The notes below the pieces were generated by a model. The model made no database searches. It was not told the DNA's origin and was given only the letters and a program-made list of their open reading frames with translations. Shown piece after piece: positions 1-6,325 of a DNA stretch of 16,959 bases; the first letter of the stretch is position 1; each line of letters starts with the position of its first letter. Made by a program: the position numbers and the translations under genes. The DNA is from an uncultured Bacteroidales bacterium (GTDB lineage Bacteria; Bacteroidota; Bacteroidia; Bacteroidales; UBA932), in NCBI GenBank assembly GCA_934700615.1, contig CAKUXR010000040.1, positions 1 to 16,959 of the forward strand, given 5' to 3'.

Positions 1-243
1 AGAACGGTGCGTGTGGAACGGACCACTACCATAATCAAGACCTCACGTCAGGAACGCAAACTTATGGCATTGGCATATATGAAGAAGAATGGCTATCTTA
101 CGGTCAGCAAATATTGCGGCTTTACCGGGTTGGACAGCCAATTCGCGGAGGCGGAACTGGACTCGTTTACACTGGACCTGAAAGATCCGCTTTTCAGGTC
201 AATGAAAGGAAAAAAGATTGTTTACACTTTGACGGATGAATGA
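1..243 (+). CDS. C-terminal part of an unrecognised protein (5' end outside window)
   Basis: The reading frame is open from the first base of the window, so the GTG at 7 is probably not the true start and the gene begins upstream. About 80 residues are visible, rich in Lys, Thr and Leu. The end, with KGKKIVYTLTDE, resembles the wing strand of a winged-helix domain, and the stretch MALAYMKKNGYLTVSKYC could be a helix pair before it. This is only a shape impression, and I do not recognise the family. It overlaps the following sigma factor gene by 8 bp, which suggests translational coupling and co-transcription with the ECF operon. Confidence 0.5.
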   Translation, partial: RTVRVERTTTIIKTSRQERKLMALAYMKKNGYLTVSKYCGFTGLDSQFAEAELDSFTLDLKDPLFRSMKGKKIVYTLTDE

Positions 244-766
244 GAAATATATAGTGAAATTACTTGGATGGAACCTGCAGCTGGGTTTTCGGGTACTCAT
301 GAAAGAATACAGGGACCCCATCTACTGGCACATCCGGAGAATCACTGTGAACAGCGAGGACGCGCAGGATGCTACTCAGGAGACATTCATCAGAGTGTTC
401 CGCTCGTTCAGCCGATTCGACCGCAGCCGCTCATTCACCGCCTGGCTCTACCGGATTGCGACCAATGAGGCTCTGAGAATCATCGACAAGCGCCATCCCA
501 CTGTCAATGTCGAAGAAAATGCGGATGCAATGTCAATGTTGGCAGACGAATACGTTGATTTCGGCGACGTCGAGGCAGTCAACCTTCAGAAGGCGATACT
601 CTCGCTTCCGAGGAAACAGCAGATTACATTCAATCTCCGGTACTATGACGAATTGAGTTTCGAGGAAATTGCCGAGATAACGGATTCCACGCCTGGCAGC
701 GCAAAGGCCAACTGGCACAATGCCAAAGTCAAGATTTACAATTATCTGAAAGATTACTATGACTAA
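236..766 (+). CDS. ECF-type RNA polymerase sigma-70 factor
   Basis: A 176-residue protein with the two-domain layout of extracytoplasmic-function sigma factors. Region 2 covers about residues 15-88 and carries the typical AQDATQETFIRVFRSFSRFD helix followed by FTAWLYRIATNEA. Region 4 covers about 115-172, with the ILSLPRKQQ entry and LSFEEIAEITDSTPGSAK helix-turn-helix that reads the -35 element. Length is normal for the family. The start overlaps the upstream frame by 8 bp, and its own stop overlaps the start of the next gene by 8 bp. It should direct RNA polymerase to a small regulon, probably including its own operon, under control of the membrane protein encoded next. The inducing signal is not visible. 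Confidence 0.93.
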   Translation: MNEKYIVKLLGWNLQLGFRVLMKEYRDPIYWHIRRITVNSEDAQDATQETFIRVFRSFSRFDRSRSFTAWLYRIATNEALRIIDKRHPTVNVEENADAMSMLADEYVDFGDVEAVNLQKAILSLPRKQQITFNLRYYDELSFEEIAEITDSTPGSAKANWHNAKVKIYNYLKDYYD

Positions 767-1082
767 AGAAACGAATATAATGGGTATCGGCAAACGGATG
801 CCGTATAAAGTACCGGAAGGAGCACTTGACGAAATTGAACGCAATGTCCTGAATGCGACAGAATGTGGGCGGAAGCCGTCCCACAGACTACGTACGGCCA
901 GCATTGCCCTTGCCGTGGCAGCATCATTGACCATTATAGCGACATTTGCGTGGCATCGTCAGCCGGCCACGGAAACTTCTCTAGAGGATGTGCAGCAGGC
1001 ATTCGCAAATCTTGACAATGCCGACCAAGCGTTCTTGTATGAGATATACTACGAGGATACATTTATGGCTACAAATTATTGA
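759..1082 (+). CDS. Small single-pass membrane protein, probable anti-sigma factor
   Basis: A 107-residue protein with a cytoplasmic N-terminus containing MPYKVPEGALDEIE (residues 14-27). This resembles the '(M/L)PYxVPEGFFDEIE' opening seen in small Bacteroidales proteins encoded after ECF sigma genes. One hydrophobic membrane segment lies at about 46-65, and a short acidic periplasmic tail follows. Position directly after the sigma gene with an 8-bp overlap argues for an anti-sigma role that holds the sigma factor at the inner membrane. No zinc-binding HxxxCxxC anti-sigma motif is visible, so this is not a classical ZAS-domain protein. The tail is very short, with no obvious sensor domain. 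The role is inferred from context. Confidence 0.7.
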   Translation: MTKETNIMGIGKRMPYKVPEGALDEIERNVLNATECGRKPSHRLRTASIALAVAASLTIIATFAWHRQPATETSLEDVQQAFANLDNADQAFLYEIYYEDTFMATNY

Positions 1083-1089
1083 TAAAGAA

Positions 1090-1554
1090 ATGAAAACAGT
1101 TGTAAAAACAATAATCGCCATGTCATTGGCCTTATTTGTGTCAATGACATTGTCCGCACAGCCGGGCGGAAAAAAACTCACCCGCGAGGAACTTGCGGTG
1201 AAACAGGCCGGATACATTTCCAGAGAACTGGCTTTCGATGAGGAAACGAGCAAAAAATTCGAGGAAACCTACTGCGATTTCCAGCAGGAACTCTGGGCCT
1301 TGGGGCCGAGCCTTGGCAAACAGCAGAACGGGAATCCGACTGAAGAAGAGATGAAACAGCGTTTCGATCGCAGCCAGAAAATACTGGACCTCCGCAGGAA
1401 ATACTACGCTATCTACAGTACCTTCCTCACGCAGAAGCAGATATCACGCATGTACGAAATTGAGCGGGACATGATGCGCCGTCTTTCACAACCGAAGCCG
1501 CAAGGATCAAGACCACAGCAACCATCAAAACCTAGAGGCAATGCGCAGAGATAG
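1090..1554 (+). CDS. Secreted LTxxQ-motif (Spy/CpxP-like) protein
   Basis: A 154-residue protein. The ATG at 1090 is preferred because it begins a clear signal peptide: a Lys-containing start, a hydrophobic stretch at about 7-19, and a probable cut after LSA near residue 22. Longer upstream extensions run through the previous gene and look noncoding. The mature part is helical and charged, and carries LTQKQ (in YSTFLTQKQISRMYEIERD), the short signature of the Spy/CpxP/LTxxQ family of periplasmic stress proteins. The C-terminus is a Pro/Gln/Arg-rich tail. It starts 7 bp after the membrane protein gene and overlaps the next gene by 14 bp. In Bacteroidota such proteins often accompany ECF sigma/anti-sigma pairs. 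A role as periplasmic chaperone or envelope-stress sensor is inferred. Confidence 0.72.
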   Translation: MKTVVKTIIAMSLALFVSMTLSAQPGGKKLTREELAVKQAGYISRELAFDEETSKKFEETYCDFQQELWALGPSLGKQQNGNPTEEEMKQRFDRSQKILDLRRKYYAIYSTFLTQKQISRMYEIERDMMRRLSQPKPQGSRPQQPSKPRGNAQR

Positions 1555-3127
1555 ATTGTATTATGGCATCATCGCCATTTTGATAGCATTGACAGGTTGC
1601 TCTTCAAAGGAGGAAAAGCCTGCGGATGATGAAGGAGAAGCTAACGATTCGGAAACATTGACACTTAAAGAGAGGGTCGAGTCAATGATGGTGAAGGTCG
1701 AAGGCGGAACCTTCATTATGGGGCAGACGACTTCCGGCCTGGACAACGGAGCATTGACAAAGGCGGAGTCCGACGCGCAGGACAACAACGATCCGCGCCC
1801 GGACGAGCTGCCGCTTCATAAGGTGTCACTGTCCGATTTCGAGATATCGAAATATGAAGTTACGCAGGGCCTTTGGAAAGAAGTGAGGGGGACTTTAGAG
1901 CCTTGCTGGTCGGCTTCGGAATATGGCGAGGATGACGACAGGGCGATGGACGGCGTCGACTGGGATGATGCCAACCGGTTCATTGACAGACTCAATGCGC
2001 TGACAGGAGGAGACTGGAGGCTTCCGACCGAGGCTGAATGGGAGTTTGCCGCGAGAGGGGGAGTCAAGAGCAAGGACTACCGTTACAGCGGAAGCAACGA
2101 TGTAAATGAAGCAGGTTGGTTCAAGGAAGATGGGTTGAGTCATGTTAACAAGGTAGGGCTGAAGGCCGCCAATGAACTTGGGCTATACGATATGTCGGGC
2201 AATGCGTTCGAATGGTGTCACGATTGGTACGGGCCATATTCCGATGAGGATCAAGTCAATCCCAAAGGGCCCTCTGATAGCGACAAGGAATATGTATATG
2301 CAGGAAAGAATGTCTCTGCGCACGTTCTTAGAGGCGGTCATTGGCAGAGCAGCTCTTTTGGACTGAGGGTGTCGTTCAGGACGAAAATTCCGACATCGAA
2401 CTACAAGCCTAAGGCCGGATTCCGCATCGCACGGGGAATTCCATACTCAGAAATGAAGAATTATGCTCCAGCAGGCGGAACAGATTCGCCGTCAGATGAC
2501 TTCGGGAAATTTGTCAGCGGGACATTGCCGTACCGGATGAAAAAGATAGCTGAAGACAACGGCTCGAAGCCAATGCTGGTGATGTATCTCCATGGAGGTT
2601 CATCTAAAGGCAATGACAATGAGACGCAGATGAAGGAAGCTGCTGTCAATGTCATCTATGAATATCTGTCGGACAATTCCATTCCGAGCATATTCATTGT
2701 CCCTCAATGCCCGTCCACCGGAAACTGGGGAGCGAAGATGAACGAACCTCTGGCGAATCTCATCGGAGAATATGAGAACTCATGTGACGGAGTCTATGTC
2801 CTCGGCGGATCAATGGGAGGCACAGGGACGTGGTCATTGGCAAATGCCTATCCGCAAAAGTTCAGCGGAATAATGCCTGTCGCAGGAAAACCGGGAACCG
2901 CATCAGCTGCCAACTTCAGGTCAATGCGAGTCTGCACTGTGATGAGTGAGGCTGACGAGGTGATGAAAACGGCGTACGAGGATGTCAAGTCATTCTGTGA
3001 AAGCATCAATGCAGCCGGCGGCAGCACAAACTGTACGATAGTGCCGGCATCTGAACAATGGCTGCACGCCACTACCTGCGAGCAATCCTATACACCGGAA
3101 CGTCTCCGCTGGCTGTTCGGGAGATAA
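1541..3127 (+). CDS. Lipoprotein with FGE-like (SUMF1) domain fused to an alpha/beta hydrolase
   Basis: A 528-residue protein. A lipoprotein signal ends in LTGC with Cys20 as the lipid site, followed by an acidic linker. Residues about 47-299 form a formylglycine-generating-enzyme-like fold: GGTFIMG, HKVSLSDFEISKYEVTQG, WRLPTEAEWEFAARGG, YDMSGNAFEWCHDWY, VLRGGHW and KAGFRIARG. The paired active-site cysteines of true sulfatase-maturing FGE are not seen after RGGHW, so a binding or structural role is more likely than catalysis. Residues about 325-528 are an alpha/beta hydrolase with an HGG oxyanion segment (351-353), nucleophile Ser424 in GGSMGG, and likely Asp472 and His509. The esterase part resembles surface carbohydrate or polyester esterases, but the substrate is unknown. 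It is probably anchored in the outer membrane or periplasm and is the last gene of the ECF operon. Confidence 0.85.
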   Translation: MRRDRLYYGIIAILIALTGCSSKEEKPADDEGEANDSETLTLKERVESMMVKVEGGTFIMGQTTSGLDNGALTKAESDAQDNNDPRPDELPLHKVSLSDFEISKYEVTQGLWKEVRGTLEPCWSASEYGEDDDRAMDGVDWDDANRFIDRLNALTGGDWRLPTEAEWEFAARGGVKSKDYRYSGSNDVNEAGWFKEDGLSHVNKVGLKAANELGLYDMSGNAFEWCHDWYGPYSDEDQVNPKGPSDSDKEYVYAGKNVSAHVLRGGHWQSSSFGLRVSFRTKIPTSNYKPKAGFRIARGIPYSEMKNYAPAGGTDSPSDDFGKFVSGTLPYRMKKIAEDNGSKPMLVMYLHGGSSKGNDNETQMKEAAVNVIYEYLSDNSIPSIFIVPQCPSTGNWGAKMNEPLANLIGEYENSCDGVYVLGGSMGGTGTWSLANAYPQKFSGIMPVAGKPGTASAANFRSMRVCTVMSEADEVMKTAYEDVKSFCESINAAGGSTNCTIVPASEQWLHATTCEQSYTPERLRWLFGR

Positions 3128-3145
3128 TCCCTCCTAAACATTGAC

Positions 3146-3174
3146 AAAAAAAACCGCGGGTGATATTCCCGCGG
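3146..3174 (-). terminator. Rho-independent terminator (leftward)
   Basis: CCGCGGG at 3154-3160 pairs perfectly with CCCGCGG at 3168-3174 around a 7-nt loop. Read leftward, the stem is followed by eight T residues (A8 on the + strand at 3146-3153). It therefore serves the truncated leftward gene ending at 3247. It may also act weakly on the rightward ECF operon ending at 3127, but there is no T tract on that side. Confidence 0.8.
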
Positions 3175-3246
3175 CTATAATGTGTGTCCCTTTTCCGACT
3201 ATCTGAACAATCGTGAAAGGGTCTTTTCGGACGGGATGTTTTCGTA

Positions 3247-3519
3247 CTAGCGTCCGTTGCCCTTGTAGATGAGATCCTTGACAGTGCCGCCTACCTTGTC
3301 GTCCTTGAACAGCAACTTCGCGGAAGCATCATCAGAAATATCGTAGATGAACATTGACGCCTTCATCTCGCTCTGCTCATCGGCATTCTCCGCGGCGATG
3401 TATAGAGTATTCGCATCATAGACATTGAAAATCATCTTCTTTGCGGTGTAGTTGCCGTCGAGAGTGATATATGGCTCGGAGTCGAAGTTCTCGCCGTCGC
3501 GCAAGAACTTCACGCTCAT
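3247..3519 (-). pseudogene. 3' remnant of a leftward gene of unknown function
   Basis: The visible coding piece is 90 residues from an ATG at 3519 to a TAG at 3247. It is rich in beta-strand-like patterns (PYITLDGNYTAKKMIFNVYD, ANTLYIAAENADEQ, SMFIYDISDD). The frame stays open upstream to 3714, but that part is antisense to a clear DUF4143 ATPase remnant, so those residues are not native. The gene therefore seems cut at about 3519/3520 and to have lost its N-terminus. A well-formed terminator about 70 bp downstream shows the 3' end is in its original setting. A short intact gene starting at 3519 is the alternative. I do not recognise the family. Confidence 0.5.
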
Positions 3520-3816
3520 GGATGGGATTTGTACTACTTCAACAGCAAGAAGCAGGGAGAAATTGATTTTATATTGGAGACGGATGATGAAATCATTCCC
3601 TTGGAAGTCAAGTCTGGCAAGGATTACGAACGTCATAATGCGCTGTCCAAAGTCCTGAGCACCCCGAATTATGGAATACGGAGGGCGATAGTTCTGTGCA
3701 ATGACAACATGCACGTGAAGGGCAATGTCGAATACCTGCCTATCTATATGACCATGTTCCTAGTCAAAAAAGATGAACTGGAAAATCCTATATATAAAGT
3801 GAATCTGGACTTCTAG
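3520..3816 (+). pseudogene. C-terminal remnant of an AAA ATPase with DUF4143 domain
   Basis: About 98 codons encode the end of the DUF4143 domain found at the C-terminus of a large family of Bacteroidota ATPases. LYYFNSKKQGEIDF, IPLEVKSGKDYERH and an IVLCNDN / YLPIYM ending are typical of it. EVKSG is the remnant of the restriction-endonuclease-like core. The whole ATPase half (Walker A and B, roughly 300 residues) is missing. The homology begins abruptly at about 3520, where it abuts the antiparallel truncated gene. There is no start codon or promoter of its own (TTG at 3529 is the first possible start). It is a deletion or rearrangement remnant. Confidence 0.78.
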
Positions 3817-3832
3817 AATGCTTTTTGGCGGG

Positions 3833-3907
3833 ACCGCACGTGCGGTGGTGTGAGAGGTCGGAAAACGAAAGTAGGAAGAAAACTACTTCGTTCCCCTCCT
3901 ACTCGAT
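3833..3907 (+). mobile_element. 3' tail of a group II intron (part of domain V, all of domain VI)
   Basis: The sequence ACGTGCGGTGGTGTGAGAGG at 3838-3857 followed by TCGG is the typical end of domain V and start of domain VI of Bacteroides-type group II introns. Domain VI is visible: GAGAGG (3852-3857) pairs with CCT-A-CTC (3898-3904), leaving A3901 bulged as the expected branch point seven nucleotides from an AT end at 3906-3907. An inner stem ACGAAAGTAG / CTACTTCGT supports it. The 5' strand of domain V is represented only by ACCGC, so the tip of the hairpin is missing, leaving the perfect 14-nt palindrome 3833-3846. The rest of the intron, including any reverse transcriptase gene, is absent. 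It cannot splice or move. The family assignment is from recognition of the motif. Confidence 0.68.
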
Positions 3908-3946
3908 TGTCATGGCTGAAGGGAATCTCGAACCACTAGAATGTTC

Positions 3947-3977
3947 TTTGCAATCAGACGAAGAACTTATATATTTG
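3947..3977 (+). promoter_or_regulatory. Bacteroidota-type promoter for the MNT/HEPN pair
   Basis: TTTG at 3947-3950, a 19-bp spacer, then TATATTTG at 3970-3977 exactly match the Bacteroidota primary sigma consensus TTTG-N19-TAnnTTTG. Transcription would begin near 3984, about 11 nt before the ATG at 3995. It is the best promoter in the window, although it drives broken genes. Confidence 0.7.
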
Positions 3978-3994
3978 CAGAAATACCGGATATT

Positions 3995-4291
3995 ATGGAT
4001 AAGAGACTTATAGATAAGATTGTACGCTACTTCGCAACTCAGCCAGTTGTGAAGGCTTGGGTCTTTGGCTCTTATGCCAGAGGAGAGGCACATAGTTGAA
4101 GTGACATTGATATCCTAGTGGTTTTCGATAAAGAAGCTAAGGTCAGTCTGATGAGACATGCTAAGATTTCCTTAGAACTCAGCGAAATTCTCGGATTCGA
4201 TGTGGACCTCATTACGGAGGGGACTCTGCTGTCATTTGCAGAACGCACAGCCAACAATGACAAGATTCTGATATATGAGAGAGCAAGTTAG
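3995..4291 (+). pseudogene. MNT-type minimal nucleotidyltransferase with in-frame UGA (MntA antitoxin family)
   Basis: Reading from ATG 3995 gives a full-length 98-codon MNT domain protein. Its catalytic motif GSYARGEAHS-x-SDIDILV is normally the metal- and ATP-binding GSX10DXD motif. Codon 35 (4097-4099) is TGA, exactly inside this motif between Ser and the SDID pair. Beyond it the frame continues with full family similarity, including the later acidic residue in FDVDLI, to TAG at 4289-4291. In MntA/HepT modules this enzyme AMPylates and neutralises the HEPN RNase. The nonsense codon should abolish it. TGA ends several other genes here, so reassignment is unlikely. The stop overlaps the following hepT start, as in intact pairs. 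Confidence 0.78.
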
Positions 4292-4445
4292 AGACAAAGG
4301 GCGTCTGGAGCATATTCTACAGGCAATAGGAAGGGTCTTTGGTCTCTCGCTTGTCATCATATACTTTCTTTTTACCATTTATACAGCGGGCGGACGGCAA
4401 TCTTACACATCATTTGCGGAAATTTGCAGATTTATCGTATGCTGA
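4275..4445 (+). pseudogene. 5' remnant of HEPN toxin gene (HepT/DUF86 family)
   Basis: The ATG at 4275 overlaps the nucleotidyltransferase stop by 17 bp. The first ~20 residues, including VRDKGRLEHILQAI, are the N-terminal helix of DUF86/HepT proteins. Similarity stops at about 4335. The remaining frame, to TGA at 4443-4445, is hydrophobic and unrelated. The RX4-6H catalytic RNase motif, normally near residue 100, is missing. The toxin is therefore lost, which explains how the antitoxin gene could decay. The sequence 4335-4479 beyond the break holds nothing I can identify. Confidence 0.68.
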
Positions 4446-4479
4446 CCCCGTGGTCTACGGATTCCACGTATGGTACTGG

Positions 4480-5112
4480 CTACATTTTTCTGAATGACGT
4501 CTTCCTATCGAACCCGGCTGACTCCAGTTTCTGGATGTCCGTCCTCGTGTCCTCATGTTGAATGTCATTGAGTGAAAGGATGAACGCCTGTATCTCGTCA
4601 AAGATGGTCTCTGCAGGTATCAACAAGAGGGAGGCGGATACGAGGATTGGATTGTCGTATGAGGCGACCTTGTCGTCCCAGGTGCCCTTTCCCGTGAAGA
4701 ACCAGTCGTCTTCATGGGTCACCTCTCCGCTCGGATGGCGTATGGGAAAGGCCTTCATCCGCCATCTGCAGGTGTTTATGTGTTCTTTCGGGAACGGATA
4801 GGCCTTCCATTCCAGCCTTATTCTGAGCGGGACGGAACTCTCCCTGTTGACCTCATAACAATTAGCCGCCTCATACGTGATGCCTCCCGGCCTGTTCGTG
4901 AAAGTGAATACGTGCATCATTCTGCCTGCGAGGATGTTCAGCAGCCCGTCGATGTAGAAGGGGCTGTCAGCGGCCAGCTTTCTCAGCGGCTCCGGAGTCC
5001 TGTCCTTGTGCAGTATGGCGGAGCCTCTCCTGTCGTAGACAGCCTTCGGGTCCTGTCCGTATACTCCCATCAGGAAGTCATAATAGTCCTTGTTCTTGTC
5101 GATGATCTTCAT
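4480..5112 (-). CDS. Hypothetical 210-residue protein, last gene of the ClpP-MoxR-VWA operon
   Basis: A 210-residue soluble protein with no signal peptide or membrane segment. It begins MKIIDKNKDYYDFLMGVYGQDPKAVYDRRG. That opening (IIDKNKDYYD...YG.D..VVYDRR) is a recurring type among uncharacterised Bacteroidota and Firmicutes proteins, but I know no function for it. It has several Trp and aromatic residues in the middle (WKAYPF, WRMKAFPIRHP, DDWFFTGKGTWDD). The gene lies 15 bp after the VWA gene on the same strand and closes the operon; no clear terminator follows. By context it could be a substrate, adaptor or effector of the MoxR-VWA pair. No nuclease or toxin motif is visible. Confidence 0.8.
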   Translation of the reverse strand: MKIIDKNKDYYDFLMGVYGQDPKAVYDRRGSAILHKDRTPEPLRKLAADSPFYIDGLLNILAGRMMHVFTFTNRPGGITYEAANCYEVNRESSVPLRIRLEWKAYPFPKEHINTCRWRMKAFPIRHPSGEVTHEDDWFFTGKGTWDDKVASYDNPILVSASLLLIPAETIFDEIQAFILSLNDIQHEDTRTDIQKLESAGFDRKTSFRKM

Positions 5113-5127
5113 TGTCTGTCCACTTTT

Positions 5128-6321
5128 TCATTTCAGTTCTATCGTGCAGACACGTCCGTACTGTTCCATCCATTGGTGGTGAGTGTCGTATGCGTCCTTG
5201 TCCTCGCAGACCCACAGGATCTTTGTGCGGAAGCCGTCAGGGATTTCCGGCTGCGGGGCGTATCCGTCGGTAAGGATGACGATACCGTCATATCCGTTCT
5301 CGTGGGCGTAGTTTATGGGTTCCGTGAAGGATGTGCCGCCGCGTCCAATGACCGTGACGTCCGTCATTGTCTTCTTCAGGCTCTTCACTATGCTGATCCC
5401 GCAGTCGAACTGGATTACGTCGACAGCCTCGAAACCGTACTTGAAGGCGGAGTTTACCACGCCGTAGAAATATGTCAGCATCTCCGTGGAGATGGAGCCG
5501 CTCACGTCCACGGCGATCAGGAGCTTCGTCTCGAAATCTCTTGTGGAGCCCATCTGCTGGAATCCGCTCCTGCGGTTGGGGCGCATGCGCGTAAGCTTCC
5601 TCCTTGACGAGAGTACGCTGGCCCTGAAACCGCTGAAGACGGTTCTCCAGTTGATTCTTGCCCTGGTCGATGCCTTGATCTGCTCTGCTAAGGAACCAGC
5701 AAGGGAGCCCCAGTCCTTGACCGAGTCGATGACCCCGTTGATCATGGCAACCGTGAGGTCATCCTCCTCCCACAGTCCGGAGAGGTCCGAGTTTGCCTTC
5801 GAGCTGGCTTTCAGGCGTTCCTGGATGTCCTGGGTCCGGCCGCTGCCGGGGTTGCCGGAGTCTCCTGAACTGCCGGAGTCGCCGGAGTCCAGGGGAGTGC
5901 CATCTTCCGGTGTCAGCATCTCCTGGATGCGTCTGGCGTACCATTCGTACATCATTCCTCCTTTCAGGTCGTAGTCAGAGGGCCTGTCTATCTTCATTGC
6001 ACCGTAGTCGTAGTTGTCGCCTATGGTGATGTTGCTTCCTGCCGCAGCGGCTTCATCGCAGCACATGTCGGGCTTGCGTTCGTAGGGGTGCTTGAGGATG
6101 ATCCTCACGGCCTCCATGCGCAGCGCCTCGTCAAGGGCGGTATCCGTCATGTTCTCAAGGAATTCCGGGTTGTACTCGATTCTTCGCCTCCCGCACCTGA
6201 CAGGGCAGGCGATCGAGCTGTTCTCCACGAGTTCATGCAGACAGACCACCTGGAAGAGCGCCGAATCGGAAAGATACCAGTGCTCGATTATGTTGGTGAT
6301 CCTGTCACTGAGTGAGTCCAT
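5128..6321 (-). CDS. VWA-domain protein with degenerate DUF2201 metallopeptidase-like N-terminus
   Basis: A 397-residue soluble protein. The C-terminal third is a von Willebrand A-like domain with a complete MIDAS metal site: DVSGS at 272-276, the Thr of GGTSF at 328-332, and TDG at 351-353. The N-terminal part fits the putative metallopeptidase domain that precedes VWA in the DUF2201 family, but the expected HExxH helix reads MEAVR (69-73) before ILKHPY, so zinc binding is probably lost. A Gly/Ser/Asp-rich linker at about 141-161 joins the parts. It starts 4 bp after the MoxR gene. MoxR ATPases and VWA proteins act as pairs (RavA-ViaA and CbbQ-CbbO are characterised examples), with the VWA protein binding the target and the ATPase remodelling it. 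Confidence 0.88.
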   Translation of the reverse strand: MDSLSDRITNIIEHWYLSDSALFQVVCLHELVENSSIACPVRCGRRRIEYNPEFLENMTDTALDEALRMEAVRIILKHPYERKPDMCCDEAAAAGSNITIGDNYDYGAMKIDRPSDYDLKGGMMYEWYARRIQEMLTPEDGTPLDSGDSGSSGDSGNPGSGRTQDIQERLKASSKANSDLSGLWEEDDLTVAMINGVIDSVKDWGSLAGSLAEQIKASTRARINWRTVFSGFRASVLSSRRKLTRMRPNRRSGFQQMGSTRDFETKLLIAVDVSGSISTEMLTYFYGVVNSAFKYGFEAVDVIQFDCGISIVKSLKKTMTDVTVIGRGGTSFTEPINYAHENGYDGIVILTDGYAPQPEIPDGFRTKILWVCEDKDAYDTHHQWMEQYGRVCTIELK

Positions 6322-6325
6322 ATCC

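Noticed and set aside
988..1089. Upstream extension of the LTxxQ protein
   Set aside because: It overlaps the membrane protein gene in another frame and would hide a clear signal peptide that begins at 1090.
4097..4099. UGA as a sense codon (recoding or alternative code)
   Set aside because: TGA ends several intact genes in the window (anti-sigma candidate, VWA, SbcC), no other in-frame TGA is found in real genes, and the partner hepT is also broken, so a nonsense mutation is simpler.
4320..4497. Rightward frame ending near 4497 with aromatic-rich residues (YGFHVWYWLHF)
   Set aside because: It looked protein-like but has no start, overlaps the end of the 210-residue gene and matches nothing I know.
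4714..5607. Long rightward open frame (297 codons) opposite the 210-residue and VWA genes
   Set aside because: It is antisense to two genes with clear family features or context, has low-complexity Val/Arg/Leu-rich content, and no homology that I recognise. GC-rich third positions on the other strand create it.
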